Origin: Cohnella fermenti
GTDB lineage: Bacteria > Bacillota > Bacilli > Paenibacillales > Paenibacillaceae
Direction: 5' to 3'
DNA length: 64,000 nt
NCBI RefSeq assembly: GCF_004801405.1
Contig: NZ_SSOB01000017.1
Location: 96,856 to 160,855 of the forward strand
Below the pieces are notes generated by a model that made no database searches, was not told where the DNA came from, and was given only the letters and a program-made list of their open reading frames with translations. The translations under genes and the position numbers were made by a program. This document shows positions 1 to 8,710 of this stretch, piece after piece; positions within the stretch are counted from its first letter, which is position 1; each line of letters opens with the position of its first letter.

Positions 1-804
1 CCTCACGATGATTCGATCCGGCACCGGCTTCGCAAGCTCCTCTTCAAGCCTGGAGAGGGAGGCGAGGAAGTCCTCGCACCGCTCCGGGGAATGCTCGCCC
101 TTCTCCGTCTCGGCCTTGCGGCGAAGCTCCCGCAGAAGCGCCGGCAAACTCTTCGCCGCTTCTCCCTCTTCCTCTTCCAAGGAGAAGCCGTCCATCACAT
201 CCCGGAACCCCAGAAGCGGGGTGCCCTTCTCCCTCATCAGTCCGGCCATCAGATCGTCCAGCCTGTTCACGACGAACCCGGCCAGCCTCGAAGCGTTGAA
301 GGACGGCTCCCCGAGCAGAAGCACACGGTAGTACTCCATCATCAGCCCGCTCAGCATCGCCGCGCCGTCCCAGACGTAAGGGACGGACTCCGGGCCATAG
401 ATGGCCTCGATATGATCGCGGTACCAGCGATACAGCCGGGAGCGCACATCCTCCATGATGCTCCTCATCCCCGACTTGAACTCGAGCGGTTCCCGTGCCA
501 GCATAAGCGGAATGTTCCGATTGCGCACAATAACCTCGATGCTTCTCTGCAATTGGAGCCGGAGGCGTTCCCTTCGCGGCAGCCGCTCCTCGCCGGGGCG
601 CTCCGCCATGCCCGACAGCGCAATCCCGGCGAAGTGGGAGAAGACCGACACGATGAGCTCGTCCTTGGACTTGAAGTAGAAGTAGAGCGAACCCTTCGCC
701 ATGCCGAGCTCGTCGACGATGTCCTGGATGGAAGTGGCCTGAACCCCCTTGCGGGAGAAGCAGCGCATCGCCGCTTCGATGATTTGCTGCCTCTTGTCAT
801 TCAT
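1..804 (-). CDS. TetR/AcrR family transcriptional regulator (3' end outside window)
   Basis: This is the 5' part of a regulator whose C-terminus runs off the left edge; 268 codons are present without a stop. The start is the ATG at 804, preceded by a GGAGG ribosome binding site. The first 50 residues form a TetR helix-turn-helix (QQIIEAAMRCFSRKGVQATS, then IVDELGMAKGSLYFYFKSKD). The rest is a helical ligand-binding region unlike any drug-specific subgroup I can name. It lies 37 bp downstream of the RND pump gene on the same strand, so the two probably form an operon with the regulator second. Two near-identical pseudo-palindromes in the pump promoter region are the natural operator candidates. 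Family assignment is firm; the ligand is unknown. Confidence 0.93.
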   Translation of the reverse strand, partial: MNDKRQQIIEAAMRCFSRKGVQATSIQDIVDELGMAKGSLYFYFKSKDELIVSVFSHFAGIALSGMAERPGEERLPRRERLRLQLQRSIEVIVRNRNIPLMLAREPLEFKSGMRSIMEDVRSRLYRWYRDHIEAIYGPESVPYVWDGAAMLSGLMMEYYRVLLLGEPSFNASRLAGFVVNRLDDLMAGLMREKGTPLLGFRDVMDGFSLEEEEGEAAKSLPALLRELRRKAETEKGEHSPERCEDFLASLSRLEEELAKPVPDRIIVR

Positions 805-841
805 CGTTCTATTCCTCCGAATCGGCCTCGCACATTCTCGC

Positions 842-3800
842 TTATTCCGCCGCCTTCTTCCGGCGGAGCTTCGTCAGCACCTCATAAGCAATCGGAACGA
901 TGATGAGGGTGAGCAAGGTCGAGCTGACGAGACCGCCGATAACCGTCACGCCGAGCCCCTTCGAGATGATGCCGGCTCCGCTCTCGAAGCCGAGCACGAG
1001 CGGCAGCAGCGCACCGATCGTCGCAAGCGCCGTCATCAAGATCGGACGCAGGCGGGTTCCGGCCGCTTCCAGAATCGCCTCGCGTGTGGTCAGCCCCTCG
1101 CGCTCCTTGTGAATGACGCGGTCGACGAGCACGATCGCATTCGTGACGACAATCCCGATCAACATCAGCGCCCCCATCAGGGCGGACACGCTCAGCGTCT
1201 CTCCGGCGATCCAGAGGGCAACCAGGCCGCCGATGATTGCGAACGGCAGCGAGAACATGATCGCGAACGGGGCGAGCGCTCCGCCGAAGGTGAGCACCAA
1301 CACGAGATAGACGATGGCGATAGCCGCCAGAATTGCGATTCCGAGCTGCGTGAACGTCTCGTTGATCTGCTCCGTGACGCCGCCGAAGCTGACTTCGACC
1401 GTGCTCGGAAGATCAAGCTTGTCGATCTGGTCCTGCAGCTCCGAGGAAGCCTTCGAGACGTCGGCTCCCGTCGCTTCCGCTTCGACCGTTACGACCATCC
1501 GTCCGTTCTCGCGGGCGATCGAGCTCTGCGCCGTTCCTTCTTCTACCGCAGCGACGTCCTTGATCGGAACCGCCATGCCGAGCGGAGATTGCAGCGTCTT
1601 GTTCTCGATATCCTCGATCGAGCCATACACCGCGTCATCCGCCTGCACATAGACATTGTAGCTGTTGCCGTCCTCTTCCACCGTCGTCAGCACGGGGCGG
1701 GTATAGCTCGGCGCCAGCGCCATGGCGAGCTGTCCGGCCGTCAAGCCGTAGCTGCTCAGCTTCTGCTGGTCGGCGACGAGCGTGTACTGCTCGTACGTCT
1801 TCGCGAGGCTCGTCTCCACCTTCTCGAAGGAATCGCTCTTCTCCATCAGCTCGGCGATCTGATTCACGACCGGCTGGATGTCCTGCAAGTCTTCGCCGTA
1901 CACGCTCAAGCTGAACGTGTTGCCGCCGATCCCGCCGGACATGTCGAGCTCCTTCCACTCGCCGACATTGATCTGGGACTGAAGATCGGCGAGAATCGCT
2001 TCCTTCTTGTCCGCGAAGTTCTTCGTGTCGTCCTTGAACAGGACGTAGAACAAGCCGCCCTTGCTCGAGCCTTGCTGCAGCGGGTTGCCGCTTCCCCCGA
2101 TGGAGTATTGCAGCGTCGTGACGTCCTCTTGGCCGAGCAAGTACTTCTCGGCGACAAGCGCGCGCTCCTCGACGTCTTCGATCCGATCTCCAGGCGCCGG
2201 GCTGTACGTAATCGCCATGTATTTATCTTCAGTCTCCGGCAGGAAGCTGACGCCGATGACCGGCACGAGCAGGAAGCTCGCCAACAGGACGACGACCGCC
2301 GTAACGGAAGTGATGATCTTATGGCGCAAGCAGGCTGCCAGGAAGCGGCGATAGCCGGAAGCCAGCTTGCCCGGCTTGTCCTCGTGATGCGCGGCCTTGC
2401 CCGCCTTGACCCCCTTCTTGAACAACGAATGCGCCATCATCGGCACAATCGTGATCGCCACGAGCAGCGAGGCGAGCAGCGAGAAGACAATCGTCAGCGC
2501 GAACGGCAGGAACAACTGGCCGACGAGGCCGCTGACCGTCGCAAGCGGCAGGAAGACCGCGATCGTCACGATCGTTGAGGACATGATCGGAAGGAACATC
2601 TCGCGTGTCGCCTCAAGCACCAGTTCCTTGCCCCTCAGCTTCTCGCCTGACAGCGACATTCGCCGGTAAATATTCTCGATGACGACAATCGAGTCGTCGA
2701 CGACCCGTCCGATCGCGACCGTCATCGCACCGAGCGTCATGACGTTCAGCGTAACGTCGAATTGCTTCAGCACGAGAATGCCGATAACGAGCGACAACGG
2801 GATCGACAGGATCGAGATAATCGTCGACCGCAGATTGCGCAGGAACAGCAGAATGATAATGACCGCGAACAGCGCTCCGAAGATAGCCTTGTCCAGCATC
2901 GTCTTGACCGAGTCCTCGATCGGCTGGCCTTGGTCGAGCATGATCTCGACGTCGATGTCGGAATACTTCTCCTGCAGTTCCTTGCTGACATCCTTCACGG
3001 CATTAACGACATCGACCGTATTCGCATCGTTCGCCTTGACGACCTGGATGCCGATCGATTCCTGACCGTTCGTCCGGGAGATCGATTCCGCGGAGCCGAC
3101 CATCTCGATATCGGCCACGTCGCCGAGCTTCAGAGAGGCGCCGCCGGCCGGCAGCGGGAGGCTGCGCAGATCCTCGATCGTCGTCACCCGTCCGTCCACG
3201 ACGATCGACTTCTCCGTCTTGCCGAGCTCGAAGATACCGAGCGGCACCTTGACCGCTGCCGCCTGGATAAGCTGCGACACGTTCTCTTCCGTCAACCCGA
3301 GCTGGGCGAGCGTGTCCTTCTTGTACTTCAATTGCACTTCCTTGACGTATTGGCCGGAGATCGCGACCGAAGCGACGCCTTCCGTTCCTTCAAGCTCCGG
3401 AGCGATCTGATCCTCCACGAGCTTCGTCAGCGCCTCCAGGCTCTCGCCGCCCGCGACGCTAAGCGAGATGACCGGGAAGGAATTGATGGAGAACTTCGCG
3501 ACCGACGGGGCGTTCACGCTGTCCGGAAGATCAACCCCCTCGATTGCTTCCTTCACATTATTGGTAGCGTTAGTCATGTCTTGACCGAAGTTGAATTCGA
3601 TCATGATCGAGGAGGCGTTCTCGAGCGAAGTCGAGGTGACGTTCTTGACGCCTTCCACGTTCTTGAGCTTCTGCTCGAGCGGCGCCGTCACCTGCTCGAC
3701 GACCGCTTCCGGCGAAGCGCCGGGATATATGGCCGTTACGCTGAGGTAAGGCAGGCTCAGATTCGGCATGCTCTCTTGCTTCATGTTCATTCCCGAATAG

Positions 3801-3880
3801 AGACCGGCGAAGAGCACGATAACCGTAATCATCCATAAAGCGAATTTGTTGTTGAGCGAGAACTTGATAATGCTGCGCAT
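842..3880 (-). CDS. RND-family efflux transporter (AcrB/SwrC-like)
   Basis: A 1012-residue RND permease of the kind found in Bacillales (SwrC/YerP family). It exports lipopeptides, surfactants or other amphiphiles using the proton gradient. The sequence shows the N-terminal membrane helix after a short cytoplasmic start, a duplicated periplasmic-type porter domain, and the family signature VGRVVDDSIVVIENI near residue 390, whose acidic pair belongs to the proton relay. The second helix bundle carries the matching GIVVTNAIVLVDRV. Length is normal for the family. There is no adjacent membrane-fusion or outer-membrane partner, as expected in a Gram-positive. It precedes a TetR gene, which probably represses it. 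Confidence 0.92.
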   Translation of the reverse strand: MRSIIKFSLNNKFALWMITVIVLFAGLYSGMNMKQESMPNLSLPYLSVTAIYPGASPEAVVEQVTAPLEQKLKNVEGVKNVTSTSLENASSIMIEFNFGQDMTNATNNVKEAIEGVDLPDSVNAPSVAKFSINSFPVISLSVAGGESLEALTKLVEDQIAPELEGTEGVASVAISGQYVKEVQLKYKKDTLAQLGLTEENVSQLIQAAAVKVPLGIFELGKTEKSIVVDGRVTTIEDLRSLPLPAGGASLKLGDVADIEMVGSAESISRTNGQESIGIQVVKANDANTVDVVNAVKDVSKELQEKYSDIDVEIMLDQGQPIEDSVKTMLDKAIFGALFAVIIILLFLRNLRSTIISILSIPLSLVIGILVLKQFDVTLNVMTLGAMTVAIGRVVDDSIVVIENIYRRMSLSGEKLRGKELVLEATREMFLPIMSSTIVTIAVFLPLATVSGLVGQLFLPFALTIVFSLLASLLVAITIVPMMAHSLFKKGVKAGKAAHHEDKPGKLASGYRRFLAACLRHKIITSVTAVVVLLASFLLVPVIGVSFLPETEDKYMAITYSPAPGDRIEDVEERALVAEKYLLGQEDVTTLQYSIGGSGNPLQQGSSKGGLFYVLFKDDTKNFADKKEAILADLQSQINVGEWKELDMSGGIGGNTFSLSVYGEDLQDIQPVVNQIAELMEKSDSFEKVETSLAKTYEQYTLVADQQKLSSYGLTAGQLAMALAPSYTRPVLTTVEEDGNSYNVYVQADDAVYGSIEDIENKTLQSPLGMAVPIKDVAAVEEGTAQSSIARENGRMVVTVEAEATGADVSKASSELQDQIDKLDLPSTVEVSFGGVTEQINETFTQLGIAILAAIAIVYLVLVLTFGGALAPFAIMFSLPFAIIGGLVALWIAGETLSVSALMGALMLIGIVVTNAIVLVDRVIHKEREGLTTREAILEAAGTRLRPILMTALATIGALLPLVLGFESGAGIISKGLGVTVIGGLVSSTLLTLIIVPIAYEVLTKLRRKKAAE

Positions 3881-3986
3881 AACTCCACTCCTTTTAGCTT
3901 ATGCTTCCTTTTCTCTCTTCTTAAGAAACAGGTTGTCCATCGCAGGCTCGACCATTCCCGCACATGCGCCATCATGCCACATCGTA

Positions 3987-4003
3987 TCGAACGATCGGTC
4001 GAA
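3987..4003. promoter_or_regulatory. Putative TetR operator, copy 1 (RND pump promoter)
   Basis: The 17-mer TCGAACGATCGGTCGAA has half-sites TCGA/TCGA around a degenerate centre. A copy with a single mismatch lies exactly 99 bp further upstream of the pump (4086). This copy falls between the predicted transcription start and the pump ATG. The link to the TetR encoded downstream of the pump is inferred. Confidence 0.6.
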
Positions 4004-4049
4004 AGTCAAACGCACCGCCTTCAGCCGCGCCATGCGAATCTACCATTTA

Positions 4050-4080
4050 TTTATACGCATCAATGCTTTTCGCGTTTCAA
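4050..4080 (-). promoter_or_regulatory. Possible promoter of the RND pump/TetR operon
   Basis: On the minus strand, TTGAAA (4080-4075) and TATAAA (4055-4050) are separated by 19 bp. That is longer than ideal, so the call is tentative. The two pseudo-palindromic operators flank it. Confidence 0.4.
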
Positions 4081-4085
4081 CTCAT

Positions 4086-4102
4086 TCGAACGATTGGTCG
4101 AA
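4086..4102. promoter_or_regulatory. Putative TetR operator, copy 2 (RND pump promoter)
   Basis: TCGAACGATTGGTCGAA matches the copy at 3987 at 16 of 17 positions and extends to an 18-bp pseudo-palindrome, TTCGA...TCGAA, from 4085. It abuts the predicted -35 element of the pump promoter, a classic repressor position. Confidence 0.6.
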
Positions 4103-4204
4103 TCATTCTCCCCCCAACTTTCGGCAGGCCGATCCCGCACACAAAAAATCCGCCCCGCGACCGCAAGGGTCGACAGAGGCGGAAAGTGCGGTTCAAGGCC
4201 GCGG

Positions 4205-4906
4205 TCAGAGCGGCATGGGACGGCCTGCATAATCAATGAATACGTTCTCCTTCGGCACTTGCGTGCGTCCGGTCAGAATGTCCAGAATGCCTCCGGCGCT
4301 GTCGCTTGCCGCCAGCGGGGCCGCCGATCCGCCCATATCGGTGCGAATCCACCCCGGATGAACGGCGAGCGCCCGTATCCCCCTCGGCTTCAACTCCTCG
4401 TTCAACTGCTTCGTGAACATGTTGAGCGCCAGCTTCGAGATCGCGTACGGGTAATCCCCCCCGTAGGCGCCGGAGAAGCTGCCCGCCTCGGAAGAGATGT
4501 TGAGCACCATGCCGGCATCGCTGCCGCGCATCAGCGGAACGAGATGCTTCGCGACCGCAATCGGCCCGACCAGATTGATCTCCAGCGTCTTCCGAAGCTC
4601 TTCGATCGATAACGTCTCGATTCCGTCCTCGCGTCCGAGCAGGATGCCTGCGTTGTTGACGATCGCATCGAGGGCCAGCCCGCTCTCCGAGAGCTCGGCC
4701 GCAATTCTCGCGGCATCGCCCTCGCTGGCGACATCGAGCGACTTCAGTCTCACGCTGTCCGGATATCGCTGCAACAGCTCCGTCAACCTCTCGCCGGGAC
4801 GGGAAGCGTCCCGCACGCAAGCAATGACCGAATGGCCTTCCCGGACCGCGGCCTCCGTCAATTCGAAGCCAAGCCCTCTGCCGGCTCCGGTAATGAAGAT
4901 TCTCAT
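4205..4906 (-). CDS. Short-chain dehydrogenase/reductase (SDR)
   Basis: A 233-residue classical SDR that would carry out NAD(P)-dependent oxidoreduction of a small alcohol or carbonyl; the substrate is unknown. The N-terminus has the cofactor motif TGAGRGLG, followed by NNAG. The catalytic Ser sits in LNISSEAGS and the Tyr/Lys pair in YPYAISKLAL. HPGWIRTDMGG is typical of the C-proteobacterial/plant-like SDR subgroup. I chose the ATG at 4906 because the cofactor fold begins right after it and it lies 11 bp past the stop of the LacI gene, suggesting translational coupling. A longer reading from 4942 would overlap that gene. The LacI protein is probably its regulator. Confidence 0.88.
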   Translation of the reverse strand: MRIFITGAGRGLGFELTEAAVREGHSVIACVRDASRPGERLTELLQRYPDSVRLKSLDVASEGDAARIAAELSESGLALDAIVNNAGILLGREDGIETLSIEELRKTLEINLVGPIAVAKHLVPLMRGSDAGMVLNISSEAGSFSGAYGGDYPYAISKLALNMFTKQLNEELKPRGIRALAVHPGWIRTDMGGSAAPLAASDSAGGILDILTGRTQVPKENVFIDYAGRPMPL

Positions 4907-4917
4907 GTTCGTCTCGC

Positions 4918-5985
4918 CTACCCTTTCCTCTGTGCGTTCCACGGCTGAAGCTTCCTGCAGGACTCCCTGACAACAAGTTCGGAACGGACCGTATACTCGA
5001 AGCGGCCGGCTTCCTCGTCCTCGATGTGAACGATGACCGCCTCGGCCAATTCCCTCATCATGACGCCGAAGTCGACCTTGATCGTCGTCAGCGGCGGCTG
5101 GAACCGGGAACTGAGCTCATGATCGTCGAAGCCGATGACCGAGATATCCCAGGGGACGTCGATTCCCCGCTCCCGCATCGCCCGGATCGCCCCGAACGCG
5201 ACGCTGTCGTTCGCCATAATAATGGCCGTCGGCAACCGCTTGTCCGAAGCGAGGAAGCTCTTCATCGCCTCGTAGCCGTCGGATTCGTGGAAGCCTCCCG
5301 GAATGACCCAATCGCCGTTCACCGGAAGGTCCCGAAGCTTCATCGCTTCCTCGAAGCCCGCATACTTGGTCGGGCCGGAGGAACGCTTCATGTCTCCCGT
5401 GACGATGCCGATCTCCCGATGGTTCAGCGAATGCAGGAAGTCCACCGCGAGCATCATCCCGTAATCGTTGTCGAAGTTCACGACAACCCGGTTCGGCTCC
5501 TCGCGTCCCGGAAGCCGCTGGTCGACAACGCCGACGATGTACCCCTCGGCGATCAACTCCTCGATAAGCGGCTCTTCGTTCGCCGCTCCGATGAAGATCC
5601 CGCCGTCGATGCGGCGCTGGTAGAAAATATCCTTCAACGCCCGGACCGCCTCCTCGTCCGACGTATCGCGGATAATCGAAGTCAGGACGCAATACTCGCG
5701 CAGCGACGCGTGCTCAATCACGCTGACCAGCATCATATTGGACAGGATGTCACGGGACACCTGCTCGGGCTCGATCATGAACAGGCCGATCGTCCGCGTC
5801 CCCTTGCCCGCCAGCACTTGTGCGGACAGGTTGGGCACGTAGCGGTGCTCCCGGATGACGTTCATCACTTTCTCCCGGGTGTCCGGCGGGACGTTGGAAT
5901 AGTTGTTGACCACGCGGCTGACCGTGCTTCTCGATACGCCGGCCAGCCTCGCGATCTCTGCCGAGCTAATCTCCGACTTTCTCAC
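4918..5985 (-). CDS. LacI family transcriptional regulator
   Basis: A 355-residue LacI/GalR repressor. The N-terminal helix-turn-helix reads SSAEIARLAGVSRSTVSRVV, followed by the hinge helix (LSAQVLAGKGTRTIG). The remainder is a periplasmic-binding-protein-like sensor domain with the usual FDDHELSS and PPLTTI segments near the C-terminus. I place the start at the GTG at 5985, which has an AGAAGGAG ribosome binding site. An upstream ATG at 6063 would add a 26-residue basic tail untypical of the family. It is followed at once by the SDR gene on the same strand. The effector sugar cannot be told from sequence. Confidence 0.92.
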   Translation of the reverse strand: MRKSEISSAEIARLAGVSRSTVSRVVNNYSNVPPDTREKVMNVIREHRYVPNLSAQVLAGKGTRTIGLFMIEPEQVSRDILSNMMLVSVIEHASLREYCVLTSIIRDTSDEEAVRALKDIFYQRRIDGGIFIGAANEEPLIEELIAEGYIVGVVDQRLPGREEPNRVVVNFDNDYGMMLAVDFLHSLNHREIGIVTGDMKRSSGPTKYAGFEEAMKLRDLPVNGDWVIPGGFHESDGYEAMKSFLASDKRLPTAIIMANDSVAFGAIRAMRERGIDVPWDISVIGFDDHELSSRFQPPLTTIKVDFGVMMRELAEAVIVHIEDEEAGRFEYTVRSELVVRESCRKLQPWNAQRKG

Positions 5986-6159
5986 TGCGGCGGCGACTCC
6001 TTCTCTGCGGCGTGAACGCGCGTTTATGCTACCTATCTTATCAGCGCTGCCGCCGGGCGTCAACCGTCATGCAACCGCATACAACCGATCGACGCCTTAT
6101 TTTCACCGCGTTACGATTCCTTCCGCCGCCCCCGGTCGCCTCCAAGCCGCCCGCCTCTC

Positions 6160-6594
6160 TTAAGCCGAAGCCCCCTTGGAGCTCGCGCCGGACGACGAAG
6201 AAGCGACGAACTGGAACAGCAGCGCCCCCGCAGCGGCATACAGCACAGTCTGGATAAAATTCATGAGAACAAGCCCGTGGAACGGGAACAGCGCCAGGAA
6301 GGCGTATCCCCAGAGGGCATAAGGCAAATACTTGATGCCCGCAGAGACAAGCGCCAGCCAGATGCCGCAGTAGAATCCGTAATAAGCGAGAGCGTGAAGC
6401 GGAATCGTGTTGAAGAGCAGGTCGATCGTGTCGTAGTTCTTGTAGGTGGCGGCTTCCCACATAATATCCTCAAGGAATAACACCGCAAGTCCTCCGAGCA
6501 TGAGATGAACCGAGTAAGGAACGAGCAGCCGAACAATCGAGAACGACGACAACCAGCCCTTTAATTCACGCAAGACGGCAGCGAACTGAGCCAT
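6160..6594 (-). CDS. Small integral membrane protein, unknown function
   Basis: A 144-residue protein with about four hydrophobic segments (around residues 20-42, 62-80, 84-108 and 110-130) and a short Ser/Ala-rich cytoplasmic tail. I do not recognise a family. The ATG at 6594 has a GGAGG upstream. It lies on the same strand as, and 160 bp downstream of, a DoxX-family gene; a terminator between them suggests separate transcripts. Both are small membrane proteins that could act near the respiratory chain, but nothing in this sequence shows a catalytic or ligand-binding motif. Confidence 0.75.
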   Translation of the reverse strand: MAQFAAVLRELKGWLSSFSIVRLLVPYSVHLMLGGLAVLFLEDIMWEAATYKNYDTIDLLFNTIPLHALAYYGFYCGIWLALVSAGIKYLPYALWGYAFLALFPFHGLVLMNFIQTVLYAAAGALLFQFVASSSSGASSKGASA

Positions 6595-6686
6595 AGGACA
6601 ATAGCCTCCTCCATCGCGATTTTGTCCCTATTATAGAAGAATTCAACTGCCGAGGATGTCGATTGCTGACACGCGGGCAAAATAAA

Positions 6687-6717
6687 GAAACGGAGCGGCC
6701 CATTCGCCGTCCGTCTC
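6687..6717 (-). terminator. Rho-independent terminator after the DoxX gene
   Basis: On the minus strand GAGACGGAC-GGC pairs with GCC-GCTCCGTTTC around a six-base loop, followed by TTTATTTT. Confidence 0.7.
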
Positions 6718-6754
6718 TTCCCGCAATCTATTTGGAGTGTCTGCCAACTGTCCG

Positions 6755-7315
6755 TCAACCGGCTACGCCTTGAGGCCCGACCGGAGTCTGCGGCGTTTGC
6801 GGCGTCTGCCCCTTCTTATGATGGAACACGGCCGCGATTGCCTTCTTCAGGTACGGAAGCAAGTAGTAGTCGACGCCGAATCGGCCCGCGTTAGCCCCGA
6901 CCGCCATAACGACAATTCCGAAGAGGATCAGCCAAGGGTTGCTCGATACCGTGCCCGCCAGCAGGAACATGAAGTTCATTACCATTCCGAAGAACGCCGC
7001 CGCCGTCGTCAGTGCGCCGAGGATGAGGCCCAGACCGACGAGGAATTCGCCCCAAGGAATGACGTGATCGAAGATTCCGCTGTTCGGAACCGCAAAGTGC
7101 TTAAGGAAGTATAAGTAGTTCGGATAAAGCGCGTCTTGCGTGCCGGTCTCGAGGACGGGGTTCTTCACCGCATTGCCCAGGAAGCCGGCGGCGTGGAAGC
7201 CGTCTGCCGAAGTGAGCTTGTGCCAGCCCGCATCGAGCCACTTCCAACCGAGATAGAATCGAATCAGAACCATCAGCCCAGCCGCAATCTTGTTCGTTCT
7301 TAGCCAGTTCATCAT
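6755..7315 (-). CDS. DoxX family membrane protein
   Basis: A 186-residue DoxX-family protein with about four transmembrane helices. The diagnostic N-terminal region reads RFYLGWKWLDAGWHKLTS, and the middle region reads IPWGEFLVGLGLILGA. The C-terminus is a Thr/Gln/Pro-rich tail (QTPQTPQTPVG) of low complexity. DoxX proteins resemble subunits of thiosulfate:quinone oxidoreductase and, in some bacteria, support redox homeostasis at the membrane; the exact role here is unknown. The start has GGGAGAGG just upstream and two adjacent ATGs (7315 and 7312). It is divergent from the GAF/response-regulator/kinase trio, so its promoter shares the 7316-7532 intergenic region with that operon. Confidence 0.88.
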   Translation of the reverse strand: MMNWLRTNKIAAGLMVLIRFYLGWKWLDAGWHKLTSADGFHAAGFLGNAVKNPVLETGTQDALYPNYLYFLKHFAVPNSGIFDHVIPWGEFLVGLGLILGALTTAAAFFGMVMNFMFLLAGTVSSNPWLILFGIVVMAVGANAGRFGVDYYLLPYLKKAIAAVFHHKKGQTPQTPQTPVGPQGVAG

Positions 7316-7470
7316 GGTTTAACCTCTCCCTTCTGTTTGATTCCATCATACTCCCGGCGCAACAATTCCCCCATCGGGAGGAACGCTGAATTATCATGTC
7401 GATAATCCCTAATTTCACCGAGGGGGTTCCCCAGGTCCGGCCTGAGGCGAAAATAAGGGAATTCCCCGAC

Positions 7471-7498
7471 TTACAGTCCGATTCGGAAAGCTTACAAT
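7471..7498 (+). promoter_or_regulatory. SigA-type promoter of the GAF/RR/kinase operon
   Basis: TTACAG (7471-7476) and TACAAT (7493-7498) with a 16-bp spacer, about 35 bp before the GAF gene. Just upstream (about 7408-7460) inverted half-sites TCCCTAATTT and AAAATAAGGGA could bind a response regulator; that is speculative. Confidence 0.5.
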
Positions 7499-7532
7499 TA
7501 AACTATGGCATACCGTCTGCGGGGTGAGATCA

Positions 7533-8012
7533 ATGGTACTGGCAAGGGAATCCGTCGAGAGAGAGCTGTCGGCCCTTCGCGAACTTCTCGAGGTCGACGT
7601 CGCCGCCGTCTCCTGGAAGCGGGCCCGCGACCGGCAGTGGGAGTGGTGGGCGGCCTCGGGCTGCCGGGACGAGAGGTTCCGTACTCTATCCATTAGAATG
7701 GGAAGAGGAATCGAAGGCACGGTGCCGCGCATCGGCCGCTCTCTCGTGATCGACGTGGAGCATCCGAACGGCTCCAGACAGCGGGAGGAATCGGCGCTTA
7801 TGCATGTCGAGCAGTTGATGTCGGCGATCGCCTGCCCGATCCTCGTGCAGGACGTTCCGCAAGGCGTCCTTCTGGCAGGAACCCGGGAGGACAGGGTATT
7901 CTCCAGAGAGCAGCTTCAACGAACGCAGCTGGCCGCCGCGATGATCGGACAATGGGCGGAGGATGCGCAAACTGCGCTTGCGGATGAGGTCGTCAGACCG
8001 ACCGATAATTGA
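7533..8012 (+). CDS. GAF domain sensor protein (NreA-like position)
   Basis: A 159-residue single-domain GAF protein; the fold covers most of the length (AVSWKRARDRQWEWWAASG, RIGRSLVIDVEHP, CPILVQDVPQGVLLAGTRE). I start at the ATG at 7533, which has GGGGTGAG at the right distance; a GTG at 7524 lies inside that site. It is followed by a NarL-type response regulator and a PAS-HisKA_3 kinase. Gene content recalls Staphylococcus nreABC, in which the GAF protein NreA binds nitrate and controls the kinase. The order here is A-C-B, and the ligand is not evident. Confidence 0.8.
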   Translation: MVLARESVERELSALRELLEVDVAAVSWKRARDRQWEWWAASGCRDERFRTLSIRMGRGIEGTVPRIGRSLVIDVEHPNGSRQREESALMHVEQLMSAIACPILVQDVPQGVLLAGTREDRVFSREQLQRTQLAAAMIGQWAEDAQTALADEVVRPTDN

Positions 8013-8053
8013 TATGATAGAAGCATAGCGGCAATCGTTAGGGAGGGAATGGT

Positions 8054-8710
8054 TTGATTCGAATCCTGCTTGTGGATGATCACGCCGTCGTCCGGTCCGG
8101 ACTGCGGATGCTTCTGAACGCCAAGAGCGGCTTGACGGTCGTCGGAGACGCCGCGGACGGAGACGAAGCGATCCGACTGGCTGCCGAGCTGAAGCCGGAC
8201 GTCGTGCTGATGGACCTCAGCATGCCTCACGGGAAGGACGGACTGAGCGCGACGGCGGAGCTGAAGAAGCTGCTTCCGGATACGAACGTGCTCGTGCTGT
8301 CGATGCACGATGACGACGAATATTTATTCCGGGCGATCCATGCCGGCGCCTCCGGCTACGTGCTCAAGAGCGCTCCGCACGAGGAGCTGCTGTCTGCGAT
8401 CGAATCGGTGTCCACCGGCAGCGCCTACTTGTACCCCACCGCGACGAAGCGCCTCATGAACGAATACATGGAACGGATCAAACGCGGCGACAACTCGGAC
8501 GCTTACGAATCGTTGTCCGAACGGGAGAAGGAAGTGCTCGCCTGGATCGCGCGGGGCTATTCCAACAAGGACATTGCCGAGAACCTGATCATCAGCGTGA
8601 AGACCGTCGAGACGCACAAGGCGCACGTCATGGAGAAGCTTGGCCTTCGCACCCGCCCGGATCTCGTCAAATACGCGCTCAAGAAGGGACTGTTGAATTT
8701 TGACTCCTAA
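8054..8710 (+). CDS. NarL/LuxR-type response regulator (NreC-like)
   Basis: A 218-residue two-component response regulator. The receiver has the acidic pair VDDH, phospho-acceptor Asp54 in VLMDLSMP, and the conserved Lys in GYVLKSA. The C-terminal LuxR helix-turn-helix reads LSEREKEVLAWIARGYSNKD, then KTVETHKAHVMEKL. It starts at a TTG at 8054 behind GGGAGGGAATGG. Its last codons overlap the first codons of the kinase gene by 11 bp, so the two are translationally coupled and form a cognate pair. It should activate genes in response to the GAF/PAS sensors, possibly including the divergent DoxX gene. Confidence 0.93.
   Translation: MIRILLVDDHAVVRSGLRMLLNAKSGLTVVGDAADGDEAIRLAAELKPDVVLMDLSMPHGKDGLSATAELKKLLPDTNVLVLSMHDDDEYLFRAIHAGASGYVLKSAPHEELLSAIESVSTGSAYLYPTATKRLMNEYMERIKRGDNSDAYESLSEREKEVLAWIARGYSNKDIAENLIISVKTVETHKAHVMEKLGLRTRPDLVKYALKKGLLNFDS

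Noticed and set aside
749..2578. Long plus-strand ORF (609 codons) opposite the RND pump
   Set aside because: Arg/Asp/His-rich shadow of the real minus-strand pump gene, typical of high-GC DNA; the same holds for long shadow frames opposite cheA, the LtaS gene, the rha ATPase and nnr.
4205..4942. Upstream start at 4942 for the SDR
   Set aside because: It would overlap the LacI gene by 25 bp and add a 12-residue prefix before the cofactor motif; ATG 4906 fits better.
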